Shown here: one piece after another, positions 1 through 9,192 of the stretch | How positions within the stretch are numbered: position 1 is the stretch's first letter | How the letters are laid out: every line of letters begins with the position of its first letter | Origin: Emticicia aquatilis | Lineage (GTDB): Bacteria; Bacteroidota; Bacteroidia; Cytophagales; Spirosomataceae | Direction of reading: 5' to 3' | NCBI RefSeq assembly: GCF_014644295.1 | Contig: NZ_BMKK01000004.1 | Span: 1 to 64,000 of the forward strand | DNA length: 64,000 nt | The notes under the pieces: generated by a model | What the model was told of the DNA's origin: nothing | The model's input: only the letters and a program-made list of their open reading frames with translations | Database searches by the model: none | Made by a program: the position numbers and the translations under genes

Positions 1-492
1 TGATTAATAGTGATGTTTGGTAAGGGATTTACAGTCACACTTGTCGTGGCACTGGCACTGCATCCATTTGTGGCTACTACTAAACTGTAAGTTCCTGTAT
101 TTGAACTACTTGCATTTGAAATGATTGGATTTTGTAAACTTGAACTAAAGCCATTCGGCCCACTCCATAAATAACTATCGCCAACCGATGAAGTTAAATT
201 AATGGCGTTTCCTGCACATACTGTCAAAGGCTGATTAATAGTGATGTTTGGTAAGGGATTTACAGTCACACTCGTTGTGGCACTGGCACTACATCCGTTT
301 GTGGCTACTACTAAACTGTAAGTGCCTGTATTTAAGCTACTTGCATTGGAAATAATTGGATTTTGCAAACTTGAACTAAAACTATTCGGACCACTCCATG
401 AATAACTATTCCCAACCGATGAAGTTAAATTAATGGCATTTCCTGCACATACTGTCAAAGGCTGATTAATAGTGATGCTTGGTAAGGAAGTA
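1..492. repeat. Tandem 231-bp coding repeat (77 aa Ig-like unit)
   Basis: Two full units (1-231 and 232-462) are nearly identical, about 90 percent by eye. A third begins at 463 and diverges after about 30 bp. The period is exactly 77 codons, so copy-number change keeps the frame. More copies may lie outside the window. Confidence 0.9.
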
Positions 493-2174
493 ATTCCCAC
501 ATTCACCACCATATCAACTGTATTTGTACCATCAGATACCCTGATTGTGAAAGAATCACTTCCAGTCTGATTATTATTTGGCGTATAGGTCAGTCCTGTC
601 GGGCTTATACTTCCACCATTTGTTATACTCGAAAAAGGAAAACCTGTAAGAACTCCCTTCTGTGGGCTACTCTGAATAGACCAAGTTAACGTTTGTCCAT
701 TATCAATATCAGTAACCGCCAGTAAATTATTGATTGCTATTGCTGACGAATTTTGACAAACTGTCAATATCTGTGGACTTGCCAAAACAAAACTTGGTGC
801 ATTGCCAAAGCTGTAAATTTCGCCACTCGTAAACCCTGCATTAATTGCATTTGTAGCAATATCAGTTATTCCTGTACCAGAACCATTCAAGTTTAACTTT
901 AGCGTTCCTGCTCCTGATATATTATTTACAGTAACCAAATAAATGCTACTTTGAAACGTCACATTGGCAATATTCCCTGAAACATTGCCCGTAGTTGCTA
1001 AACTAAAATCAGAAACATCAACCCCTGTTACGGTTTCAGAAAAACTTACGCCAAAAACTACACTTGGTGCATTCGTATTCTGGCTCGTCGGATTATTCCT
1101 TACAATGCTCGAAACCGTCGGGGGTATATTATCAAACTGAATTGAAAAAATAGATGAATTGGTATTTGAATTACCCGCTAAATCTGCATACCGATTTCCA
1201 ATTACGTCAACACCTACTGCTCCATTTGAATTTGGCGTAATTGCGGCTGTATAAATCAACCCACTACCCGAAAAACTACCTAAAACTCCATTAGTAACAC
1301 TTACATCGGTGTCCACAAATCCTGTTACAATTTCATTAAAAGTAAAAGTAACAGGAATCGGAGAATTTTTGGTCGGATTGCTCGCCGTACTCGTAATGGT
1401 TAGTGTGGGTGGAGATTTATCAATCGTATAAGTAGCACCAGTTGTAAATGGTTCGTTCGATAATGCGGGGGTCAAACCCGTATCATTCAATAAATTTAGC
1501 TTTATTGTCCCATTTCCAGTTCCCGAATTAACAACAACGGTCCATGTCGTACCCGAACCTGAAACCGAACTTATTGATGCACCAGAAACGCCCGTTGTTG
1601 ATAAACTAAAATTACTACTTGTCAATCCTGTAATCGCAGCCGAAAAAGTGACGGTAAAACTTATTGAAGTCGCATTGGTCGTCGAAGCAGAAACATTCGT
1701 AATAGACGAAACCGAAGATTCCACTTGTGGTGCTGAAATGAGCGTTACATAAAGAGGGGTATTTGTACCATTGGATGTACAGTTATTTCCACCTAATTTT
1801 TCATTTAATTGAATCCTGTAAGAACCCCCAGTTGGAAAAGTATATTCAATTTGAGACCTTGTTCCGCCCGTTCCACAAAAATTATCATTAAACGCAATCT
1901 GCGTTGTTGAGTTTTTGGGAAATAACGTCATATACGTATCATAAGTGGCATCACAAAAATCAAATCTGTACTTCGCTCCCGCTTGAATATTATTGATTTC
2001 GTAGTAATCGCCTGCCCACATTGATTCATACAAGATAGAGCGAGTGCCAAGCACAAGATTACTTGCATCATTATTAGCTGTACCACCAAATGTTGGAGAG
2101 TTATTGAAAGGGCATTGGGCAAAACTGGCAAACCCAATGAAAAGAAAGAAAAAACAAAGGAAACTTTTCTTCAT
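1..2174 (-). CDS. Secreted multi-domain Ig-like repeat surface protein (5' part; runs off the window)
   Basis: The frame opens with ATG at 2174 and stays open to the window edge, giving at least 724 codons with the C-terminus outside. A signal peptide (MKKSFLCFFFLFIGFASFAQ, cleaved before or after the Gln) shows export. Residues about 21-130 form a Cys-containing beta domain typical of the start of Bacteroidetes adhesin-like proteins. Several bacterial Ig-like domains follow, with phrases such as VTFTFNEIVTGF and ADLAGNSNTNSS. The visible end holds 77-residue Ig/PKD-like repeats starting ITINQPLTVCAGNAINLTSS. Such proteins are usually T9SS cargo with a C-terminal sorting domain, but that end is not visible. 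Function is probably adhesion or surface structure. The family class is clear; the specific role is not. Confidence 0.8.
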   Translation of the reverse strand, partial: MKKSFLCFFFLFIGFASFAQCPFNNSPTFGGTANNDASNLVLGTRSILYESMWAGDYYEINNIQAGAKYRFDFCDATYDTYMTLFPKNSTTQIAFNDNFCGTGGTRSQIEYTFPTGGSYRIQLNEKLGGNNCTSNGTNTPLYVTLISAPQVESSVSSITNVSASTTNATSISFTVTFSAAITGLTSSNFSLSTTGVSGASISSVSGSGTTWTVVVNSGTGNGTIKLNLLNDTGLTPALSNEPFTTGATYTIDKSPPTLTITSTASNPTKNSPIPVTFTFNEIVTGFVDTDVSVTNGVLGSFSGSGLIYTAAITPNSNGAVGVDVIGNRYADLAGNSNTNSSIFSIQFDNIPPTVSSIVRNNPTSQNTNAPSVVFGVSFSETVTGVDVSDFSLATTGNVSGNIANVTFQSSIYLVTVNNISGAGTLKLNLNGSGTGITDIATNAINAGFTSGEIYSFGNAPSFVLASPQILTVCQNSSAIAINNLLAVTDIDNGQTLTWSIQSSPQKGVLTGFPFSSITNGGSISPTGLTYTPNNNQTGSDSFTIRVSDGTNTVDMVVNVGITSLPSITINQPLTVCAGNAINLTSSVGNSYSWSGPNSFSSSLQNPIISNASSLNTGTYSLVVATNGCSASATTSVTVNPLPNITINQPLTVCAGNAINLTSSVGDSYLWSGPNGFSSSLQNPIISNASSSNTGTYSLVVATNGCSASATTSVTVNPLPNITIN

Positions 2175-2424
2175 GACATAAAAGCTAAAATCGGTTTTAA
2201 ATTACCGAAATTAAGCCGATGCCTGTATTTCTTGAAGCTGACTTATCAAATGGTATAATTGAACAGTTAAAGTGTCACAAAAATTTATCCTTTGGAATAT
2301 AACAATAAAGAATAAATGCCGAACATTGTTAAAAAAATCATTAAATTTTAAATTCTTCTTTCAAGCTCAATTACAGTGTTTGAATTGTAGAAAAGGGTTA
2401 TAATCACCCCATATTCAAACTAAA

Positions 2425-2474
2425 TAAAAAGAAAAACTCAACCACCGTATTTCAAAATACAAGGGTTGAGTTTT
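2425..2474 (-). terminator. Rho-independent terminator of parE
   Basis: AAAACTCAACC (2433-2443) pairs with GGTTGAGTTTT (2464-2474), with an inner GTATTT/AAATAC stem. Read on the minus strand it is followed by a T-rich run. It lies just past the parE stop. I see nothing else clear in the 2175-2489 gap, which must also hold the promoter of the Ig-like gene. Confidence 0.8.
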
Positions 2475-2489
2475 CATAACAAACCAACA

Positions 2490-4379
2490 TTATTTAATAT
2501 CTAATACCTCAGCCAAAACTTCATCAATTTCATCCTTTTCAACTCGAAGATTTTCGATGATAAATTTCTGACGCTCTGGGGTATTCTTACCCATATAATA
2601 GCTCAAAATTTTCGGAATTGACGATTCTTTTTCCAAAATCACAGGTTCAAGACGAATATTTTCTCCAATAAAGTTTTCAAATTCGTTCGGTGAAATTTCT
2701 CCCAAACCCTTGAAACGTGTAATTTCTGGTTTTGGTGAAAGTTTTGAAATTGCTTTTTGGCGTTCTTCTTCCGAGTAGCAATAAATCGTTTCTTTTTTAT
2801 TTCTTACCCTAAACAATGGAGTTTCGAGAATGTATAAATGTCCTTCACGCACTAAATCGGGGAAGAACTGTAAGAAAAATGTAAGCAATAACAATCTAAT
2901 GTGCATTCCGTCAACGTCTGCATCGGTAGCAATAATGATTTTATTGTAGCGTAAATCCTCTAAACCATTTTCGATATTGAGAGCGTGTTGAAGCAAATTA
3001 AACTCTTCGTTTTCGTAAACGATTTTTTTAGTAAGTCCGAAACTATTCAATGGTTTTCCACGCAAACTAAACACCGCTTGAAGTTCAGGATTGCGTGCTT
3101 TGGTGATAGAACCACTCGCAGAGTCACCTTCAGTGATAAACATTACCGTATCAAATCGCTTCTCGTTTTTCTCATCATCTAAGTGAAAACGACAATCTCT
3201 CAATTTTTTATTATGCAAATTGGCTTTTTTGGCTCTTTCATTAGCTAATTTCCTTACACCTGCCAATTCTTTACGTTCACGCTCTGACTGCTCAATTCTT
3301 TTCTTGATGGCCTCCTTCACCGCCAAATTCATGTGCAGATAATTATCCAACTTCTCTTTCAAGAAATCACTGATAAAAGTTCTGACCGTTGGAGAATTGG
3401 GTTCAGGTGAAATCGTAGCCGAACCAAGCTTAGTTTTGGTTTGAGACTCAAAAACGGGTTCTTGCACACGAATCGAGATTGCACCAATGACCGACTGACG
3501 AATATCTTCGGGAGCATAATCTTTACCGAAGTGTTCACGAATCGTACGAACCAACGCTTCTTTAAAACCAGAAAGGTGCGTACCTCCTTGCGTAGTATTT
3601 TGGCCATTGACGAATGAATAATATTCTTCACCATACTGATTGCCATGCGAAAGTGCCACCTCAATATCTTCACCTTTTAAGTGAATAATTGGATAACGTA
3701 AAGAATCTTCGTCAGTTTTTCTTCTTAATAAATCCAAAAGTCCATTTTGTGAAATGTACTTTTGTTTATTGAAAACAATCGTCAGACCAGCATTGAGGTA
3801 GCAATAATTCCAAATCATTGCTTCAACAAACTGTGGGATATAATGGTAGTTCTTGAAAACCGAATTATCTGGCTCAAAAATTACATGAGTACCATTTTTT
3901 TGGTCAGAATCCATCATTTCTGACTCTTTGGTAAGTTCACCTTTGTTAAACTCCGCCCATTTCGATTTACCTTCACGGAAAGCCTGAACTTTAAAGTATG
4001 TCGATAGAGCATTCACTGCTTTCGTACCAACACCATTCAAACCAACAGCTTTTTGGAAGGCTTTGCTATCATATTTTGCTCCAGTATTAATTTTTGAAAC
4101 TACATCAACCACTTTCCCGAGCGGAATCCCTCGACCATAGTCACGCACCTCTACCCTACCTTCATCGAGTTTTATTTCGATTGATTTACCATAACCCATT
4201 GCATATTCGTCAATGCAATTGTCCATTACTTCTTTAAGCAAAACATAAATTCCATCATCCGCTGCCGAGCCATCGCCTAATTTACCGATATACATACCAG
4301 GGCGTAAACGGATATGTTCTTTCCAGTCAAGTGAGCGAATACTGTCTTCGTTATAAGTTGCTTCTTTAATCTCAGCCAT
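2490..4379 (-). CDS. parE: DNA topoisomerase IV subunit B (ATPase subunit)
   Basis: This subunit supplies ATP hydrolysis and the TOPRIM part of topoisomerase IV, which decatenates chromosomes with ParC. The 629-residue length fits ParE and not the longer GyrB. The GHKL ATPase is at the N-terminus (E50, N54, D80, YGRGIP 81-86, ATP lid GLNGVGTK 113-120). The transducer QTK loop is near 313-315. The TOPRIM domain has EGDSA at 417-421 and DADVDG at 486-491, followed by PLFRVR. The ATG at 4379 gives the expected N-terminus. It stands alone on the minus strand with its own terminator, and no parC is adjacent in the window. ParE over GyrB rests on length and the missing C-terminal insertion. Confidence 0.95.
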   Translation of the reverse strand: MAEIKEATYNEDSIRSLDWKEHIRLRPGMYIGKLGDGSAADDGIYVLLKEVMDNCIDEYAMGYGKSIEIKLDEGRVEVRDYGRGIPLGKVVDVVSKINTGAKYDSKAFQKAVGLNGVGTKAVNALSTYFKVQAFREGKSKWAEFNKGELTKESEMMDSDQKNGTHVIFEPDNSVFKNYHYIPQFVEAMIWNYCYLNAGLTIVFNKQKYISQNGLLDLLRRKTDEDSLRYPIIHLKGEDIEVALSHGNQYGEEYYSFVNGQNTTQGGTHLSGFKEALVRTIREHFGKDYAPEDIRQSVIGAISIRVQEPVFESQTKTKLGSATISPEPNSPTVRTFISDFLKEKLDNYLHMNLAVKEAIKKRIEQSERERKELAGVRKLANERAKKANLHNKKLRDCRFHLDDEKNEKRFDTVMFITEGDSASGSITKARNPELQAVFSLRGKPLNSFGLTKKIVYENEEFNLLQHALNIENGLEDLRYNKIIIATDADVDGMHIRLLLLTFFLQFFPDLVREGHLYILETPLFRVRNKKETIYCYSEEERQKAISKLSPKPEITRFKGLGEISPNEFENFIGENIRLEPVILEKESSIPKILSYYMGKNTPERQKFIIENLRVEKDEIDEVLAEVLDIK

Positions 4380-4393
4380 TTTTTCTTAGAATA

Positions 4394-4425
4394 TTTTGTA
4401 GTTTGGGGTTTTATTATTTACTTTG
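4394..4425 (+). promoter_or_regulatory. Candidate promoter of the polysaccharide export gene
   Basis: TTTTG (4394-4398) stands 20 nt before TACTTTG (4419-4425), one base short of the Bacteroidetes TTTG / TAnnTTTG consensus. It lies in the divergent gap between parE and the SLBB gene, about 135 nt before the preferred start codon. Confidence 0.4.
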
Positions 4426-4559
4426 CAATTCAAAGTTCTTTTTAATACATACTTAACATGAAACAGCAACAAAATAAAAAATCTTGTGTTACTTTGCATA
4501 ACTTTTTCGTTTCCCAAAATAACCAAAGAGAAAGTCTTTTGACAAATAACGTTATTGAT

Positions 4560-7046
4560 ATGAAATTAAGCAAGAATAGTTTTTCACAATTTTTTTTCAA
4601 ATTTACGCTTTTTATACTGATTTTTAGCAAAACATTTGGACAAAATCCTGTTGCTACTCCTACCGGCCCAACAGCCATTCCTACTAATCTCCCAACCAAC
4701 ATTCCAACTGGTGTACCTGCAAATACTGGAAATGGCAATGGAAATCAAGCTACTCCAAATATGCCACTTCCTGCAAAAAATCGAGCTTTAAATCCAAACG
4801 ATGGAAATGCAGCAAGAAATGTACAGGCCAACCCAGCTGACCAAAGAGCTATTAATAAGGAAGATTCGTTAAGAATTATCCGTGAACAAGAAACAGAACA
4901 AGACGCAGCTAAAGCTACACTTAGAAGAAGAATCTTTGGATACAATCTCTTCAATACTGTAAAATTCGACCCAACTCCAGCTATCAACATAGCGACCCCA
5001 AGCAATTATGTACTCGGTCCTAACGACCAACTTTTGATAGATATCTATGGTTACTCACAAGTGATGTACAAACCTATTATTTCAGCTGATGGGTACATTA
5101 CTTTAGATAAAGTTGGATTGATTTATATGGCTGGTTCGACCATCGAACAAGCTAAGGAAAGACTTAAAAGTCGTTTATCGAAAATTTATATTGGATTAAA
5201 TCCATATTCTGGCTTTCCCGCAAATACTTTCCTAAATGTTTCATTAGGAAATATACGTAGTATAAAAGTTACAGTTACTGGCGAAGTGATTGCCCCAGGC
5301 ACATACACGCTTTCTTCTTTATCGACAGTTCAAAATGCCTTATATGCTTGTGGAGGACCGAATGAAGTAGGTACATACAGAAAAATAAATATCATCAGAA
5401 ATAACAGAATTGTATCTACTTTTGATATTTATGATTTATTGATGAATGGTTTTACGAAGAATAATATCATTCTTCAAGACCAAGATATTATTCAAGTATT
5501 ACCTTACACTTCACGAGTGGCAGTAAAAGGCAATACCAAAAGAGAAGGCTTATTTGAACTATTGGAAGATGAAAAACTTAGTAAACTAATTGAATATGCG
5601 GGTGGATTCGCACCTTATGCGTATCATCATCGTTTAAAAGTATATAGAAATACAGCTCGTGAAAGAAAACTGTTAGATGTATTGGAAGCTGATTTCCCAA
5701 CTTTCAAAATGCAATCTGGCGACTCAGTTGTAATTGAAAGAGTTTTAGAACGTTTTGAAAACATGGTTGCAGTAAATGGAGCTATTTTCCGTCCAGGTGA
5801 ATATTCATTAGAAACCAGTCCAACACTTTCACAATTAATCAAATCGGCTGAAGGATTGAAAGGAGAAGCATTAATTGGTAGAATTTCAATCATCCGTACT
5901 CGTGAAGATATGATTGTTGAAAATATTTCGGTCAATTATGATGATATAGTTAAAGGTAAAGCAGCAGATGTCGTATTGAAACGTGAAGATGTAATCACAA
6001 TCCCATCCATCTTTGATTTGACCGAACCAGCTTATGTGCGTATTCAGGGAGCATTGAATAATCCAGCAGCTGTTGATGGAATTGAAATGCCATTCTTGAG
6101 AAATATGACCATCGAAGATGTATTGGTAAAAGCAGGTGGTTTATCAGAGTCGGCATCGTTATCAAGAGTTGAAGTTGTTCGTCGCAAAAGAAATGTTGAC
6201 CCAACATCGGCTAATGCTCAAATTTCGGATACTTACACTTTCAATATCAACGCCGACCTAAAAGTTGACCAAACAGGTAATAAATTCGTTTTATACCCAT
6301 TTGATGAAATTTTTATTCGTCGTTCACCAAATTATATCGAACAAACATTCGCCGAAATTCAAGGTGAAGTAATTTTCCCTGCTACTTACGGTATCAAAAG
6401 CAAAACTGAAAAAATATCAGATTTGATTGAGAGAGCTGGGGGTTTAAGTCCACAAGCATATTTAGAAGGAGCTACTTTGGTACGTCAAATTCAATTAAGT
6501 GAAATTGAAATTGCTCAACGTCGTAAAGCAATTACAGAAATTACCAATAGTGTTAGAGGAAATCAGGCTGTACAAGTTGAAGATGTTAATGCAACAACAG
6601 TATCATCAATCGGTATTAATTTGATTAAAATCATGCAAAATCCAGGCTCAAATGAAGATATGGTTTTGCAAGATGGAGATATTATCAGAATTCCAAAACG
6701 CCTCGAAACTGTTCGTGTACAAGGAGAAGTTCTATATCCAACAACTATTAAATATTTGGACGATAAAAGCTTTATCAATTATATTTCAAATGCGGGTGGA
6801 TTTACAAAAAAATCATTGAGAAGTAAATCATATATTTTATATGCCAATGGCTCGGTGGATAGAACTCGTAGAGTTTTGTTTGTCAATATCTATCCTAAAG
6901 TTGCTCCAGGCTCAGAGATTATCATTCCACAAAAAACAATTACAGCTCAACAACAGGTTGCCCAAGTACAAGGCTTGTTTTCTACCATTGCAGGTACAAT
7001 GACAGCGTTTTTAAGTGTATTGGCTATTTTTCAGTTATCTAAATAA
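4560..7046 (+). CDS. Polysaccharide export protein, Wza-like with multiple SLBB domains
   Basis: This is the probable outer-membrane/periplasmic export channel component for the glycan made by the downstream genes. I prefer the ATG at 4560 (828 aa) over 4458, because it places a signal peptide (MKLSKNSFSQFFFKFTLFIL, ending FGQ) at the N-terminus. A Pro/Asn-rich linker is followed by a Poly_export domain (about 140-235; YVLGPNDQLLIDIYGYSQ). About six SLBB beta-grasp units follow, each with a VxGEVxxPGxY-like phrase. A hydrophobic C-terminal helix (AGTMTAFLSVLAIF) may span the membrane. It is longer than E. coli Wza (about 380 aa), as is usual in Bacteroidetes. It is first in the locus, 35 bp before a Wzz-like gene. 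Confidence 0.88.
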   Translation: MKLSKNSFSQFFFKFTLFILIFSKTFGQNPVATPTGPTAIPTNLPTNIPTGVPANTGNGNGNQATPNMPLPAKNRALNPNDGNAARNVQANPADQRAINKEDSLRIIREQETEQDAAKATLRRRIFGYNLFNTVKFDPTPAINIATPSNYVLGPNDQLLIDIYGYSQVMYKPIISADGYITLDKVGLIYMAGSTIEQAKERLKSRLSKIYIGLNPYSGFPANTFLNVSLGNIRSIKVTVTGEVIAPGTYTLSSLSTVQNALYACGGPNEVGTYRKINIIRNNRIVSTFDIYDLLMNGFTKNNIILQDQDIIQVLPYTSRVAVKGNTKREGLFELLEDEKLSKLIEYAGGFAPYAYHHRLKVYRNTARERKLLDVLEADFPTFKMQSGDSVVIERVLERFENMVAVNGAIFRPGEYSLETSPTLSQLIKSAEGLKGEALIGRISIIRTREDMIVENISVNYDDIVKGKAADVVLKREDVITIPSIFDLTEPAYVRIQGALNNPAAVDGIEMPFLRNMTIEDVLVKAGGLSESASLSRVEVVRRKRNVDPTSANAQISDTYTFNINADLKVDQTGNKFVLYPFDEIFIRRSPNYIEQTFAEIQGEVIFPATYGIKSKTEKISDLIERAGGLSPQAYLEGATLVRQIQLSEIEIAQRRKAITEITNSVRGNQAVQVEDVNATTVSSIGINLIKIMQNPGSNEDMVLQDGDIIRIPKRLETVRVQGEVLYPTTIKYLDDKSFINYISNAGGFTKKSLRSKSYILYANGSVDRTRRVLFVNIYPKVAPGSEIIIPQKTITAQQQVAQVQGLFSTIAGTMTAFLSVLAIFQLSK

Positions 7047-7081
7047 TTGAATATTGTTGTAAATTAAAATTGAAAAGTAAA

Positions 7082-8173
7082 ATGGCAGAATATCAAACAA
7101 TACAAGAAGAGCAAATTAACACCAAAGATTTAATTAAAAAAGTAATAGGTGTCTTCAAACTTATTGGTAATGAGTGGAGATTACTTTTAATTAGTATTGC
7201 TCTCGGTACACTCATTAGTATCTTGCTTGATGTCAAAGAGTTAAAAGACACTGATTATACAGGAGAAATCCAATTTAATTTAGAATCAGGTGGTGGCCAA
7301 CAAATGGGTTTAGGTGGTTTAGGCGGCCTGGCAGGTGCATTTGGAATTGGTGGTGGTGCAACTTCAAACGATTTATTCAGTGGAGGCAACTTTGGATTAT
7401 TAATTTCATCAAAAACTCTTTATGAAAGAGCTTTAATGAAAGAAGTACTCATAGGCGGAAAAAAAACTCTATTTATCAATTTTTATAAAGATAGTAGTGA
7501 TATTGCAAAAAAAGAATGGGGAGGAGATTTACTTCACGAACCTAATTTAAAAGCGATAAAATACCGTTTTAAGCCAAAGTCACCAAACGATTTTACGAAA
7601 GAAGAAAACATTTTGCTATCAACTATATACGAAAAACTTGAAGCCCAGACCTCTCTTCAATCTCTTGACAAAATGGGGTCTATCATGGTTTTGTCAGCTA
7701 CAACAAATAGTGAATTTTTAACAAAAGTTTGGTTAGAAACATTATTAAAAACTCTTGAAGAATTTTATATTGAAGTACGAACTCGAAAAACCAGAGATAT
7801 CTACGATATTCAGATGGTTCGCTTAAGAGAATTAGAAGGAAAATTAAGTTCAACTGACCGTCAGTTAGCTAATGCACAATTTCAAAATCAAAATGCTGTT
7901 GACCCAACAGCTCCAATGAGAACAATGCAGTTAAATCGTAGCAATAGTTATGTTTCGACCCAGTATTATCAACAATTAGCTGCAGTTGAACAAATAAAAA
8001 TGCAATTAATCAATCAAACTCCACTCTTTACGGTATTACAACCAGTCCGATTGCCACTGACTCAACGCACCTATACAATTGGCGGTAACACCCAAAAAGG
8101 AGCACTTGTTGGTTTCTTCTTGTGTTTAGTTTTCATTATTATGAGAAAATCATATAAAGAGTTAATGAACTAA
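7082..8173 (+). CDS. Wzz/chain-length determinant-like inner-membrane protein
   Basis: This 363-aa protein has the two-transmembrane polysaccharide co-polymerase layout. One helix is at about 37-55 (LLLISIALGTLISILLD) and one at the C-terminus (ALVGFFLCLVFIIM), with a long coiled periplasmic part between. A Gly-rich stretch (about 85-110) resembles membrane-associated insertions in this family. There is no C-terminal tyrosine kinase domain, so it is Wzz-like and not a full Wzc. The ATG at 7082 is chosen over an in-frame TTG 12 nt upstream. Neighbours (export protein upstream, ABC transporter downstream) fit a role in controlling length or export of a surface polysaccharide. Confidence 0.82.
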   Translation: MAEYQTIQEEQINTKDLIKKVIGVFKLIGNEWRLLLISIALGTLISILLDVKELKDTDYTGEIQFNLESGGGQQMGLGGLGGLAGAFGIGGGATSNDLFSGGNFGLLISSKTLYERALMKEVLIGGKKTLFINFYKDSSDIAKKEWGGDLLHEPNLKAIKYRFKPKSPNDFTKEENILLSTIYEKLEAQTSLQSLDKMGSIMVLSATTNSEFLTKVWLETLLKTLEEFYIEVRTRKTRDIYDIQMVRLRELEGKLSSTDRQLANAQFQNQNAVDPTAPMRTMQLNRSNSYVSTQYYQQLAAVEQIKMQLINQTPLFTVLQPVRLPLTQRTYTIGGNTQKGALVGFFLCLVFIIMRKSYKELMN

Positions 8174-8233
8174 TAAGTGAATTTGATTGACTTTAAATTT
8201 TAGTTTTGCCTTTTCTTTGAGGATTATTGATAA

Positions 8234-9067
8234 ATGGATAAAGACAACGAAGTAGTAATAAAAGCAGGAAAATCTGCCTTACATTATTGGAGAGAAGTTT
8301 GGCGTCAGAGAGAATTATTTTGGATTCTGGGCAAACGTGATGTGATGGTTCGCTACAAACAAACAGTTTTGGGCGTAGCTTGGGGAGTAATCAGGCCATT
8401 AATGACTGCTATGGTTATGGTTTTTGCCTTCGGCAAAATTGCCAAGTTGGAGCAAGATTCAAGTATTCCTTATATGCTTGTTGTAATACCTGGAGTTATT
8501 ATTTGGCTATTTTTCTCACAATCACTTTCACAAATTAGTAATAGTATTGTTGGAAACGGAAACTTAGTTTCAAAAGTATATTTCCCGAGAATAATCATAC
8601 CATTTAGCTCGCTTTTAGTTGGTTTACTCGATGCAATGATTGCATTTGCAATGTTCTTTGTGTTTTGCATTTACTACCAATTTATTCCAAGCTGGCACAT
8701 TATTTTTGCTCCTATATTTTTGTTTTTAGCATATTTAGGAGCATTTGGTGCAGGACTTTTCGCTTCGGTATTGAATGTAAAATATCGTGATATTGCTCAA
8801 ATCATTCCTTTTGTAGTTCAATTTGGTTACTTTATTTCACCAGTTGCATACTCAAGTGAGCGAGTACGCAATGAATGGTGGTATCCGATTTATAATCTGA
8901 ATCCAGTAGCTGGCACGATTGACGGATTGCGTTGGTGCCTATTGGGAGACTTCGCAGAATTTAATTGGCAGAGTTTTATCCCGATGCTCATTTTCGTAGC
9001 TATTTCAGTATTGTTCTCAATCTGGTTTTTCCGTAAAAACGAAAACTCATTCGTTGACCACCTATAA
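8234..9067 (+). CDS. ABC-2 type polysaccharide exporter permease (Wzm/TagG-like)
   Basis: This 277-aa integral membrane protein has six predicted helices and the family signatures LGKRDVMVRYKQTVLGVAWG near the N-terminus and LNPVAGTIDGLRWCLL near the C-terminus. Members pair with a Wzt/TagH ATPase to flip a lipid-linked O-antigen or teichoic-acid-like chain across the inner membrane. The ATPase gene follows 125 bp downstream on the same strand. Confidence 0.93.
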   Translation: MDKDNEVVIKAGKSALHYWREVWRQRELFWILGKRDVMVRYKQTVLGVAWGVIRPLMTAMVMVFAFGKIAKLEQDSSIPYMLVVIPGVIIWLFFSQSLSQISNSIVGNGNLVSKVYFPRIIIPFSSLLVGLLDAMIAFAMFFVFCIYYQFIPSWHIIFAPIFLFLAYLGAFGAGLFASVLNVKYRDIAQIIPFVVQFGYFISPVAYSSERVRNEWWYPIYNLNPVAGTIDGLRWCLLGDFAEFNWQSFIPMLIFVAISVLFSIWFFRKNENSFVDHL

Positions 9068-9192
9068 AAATCTAAATTGAGAATTATTTTTCAAAACATG
9101 ATTTTTATTAGTTTTTCAAACAGAAGTTCATAATAAATTTGTAACAATTATCGCAAAGGTCATTTAAGCAATGGCTTTTTTGTAAATAATAA

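Noticed and set aside
1-492. Regular repeat pattern that might suggest a CRISPR or satellite array
   Set aside because: The 231-bp period is a whole number of codons, lies in an open frame and encodes an Ig-like domain; there are no short repeats with unique spacers.
4458-4559. ATG at 4458 as start of the SLBB export gene
   Set aside because: The extra 34 residues precede a good signal peptide that begins at the ATG at 4560.
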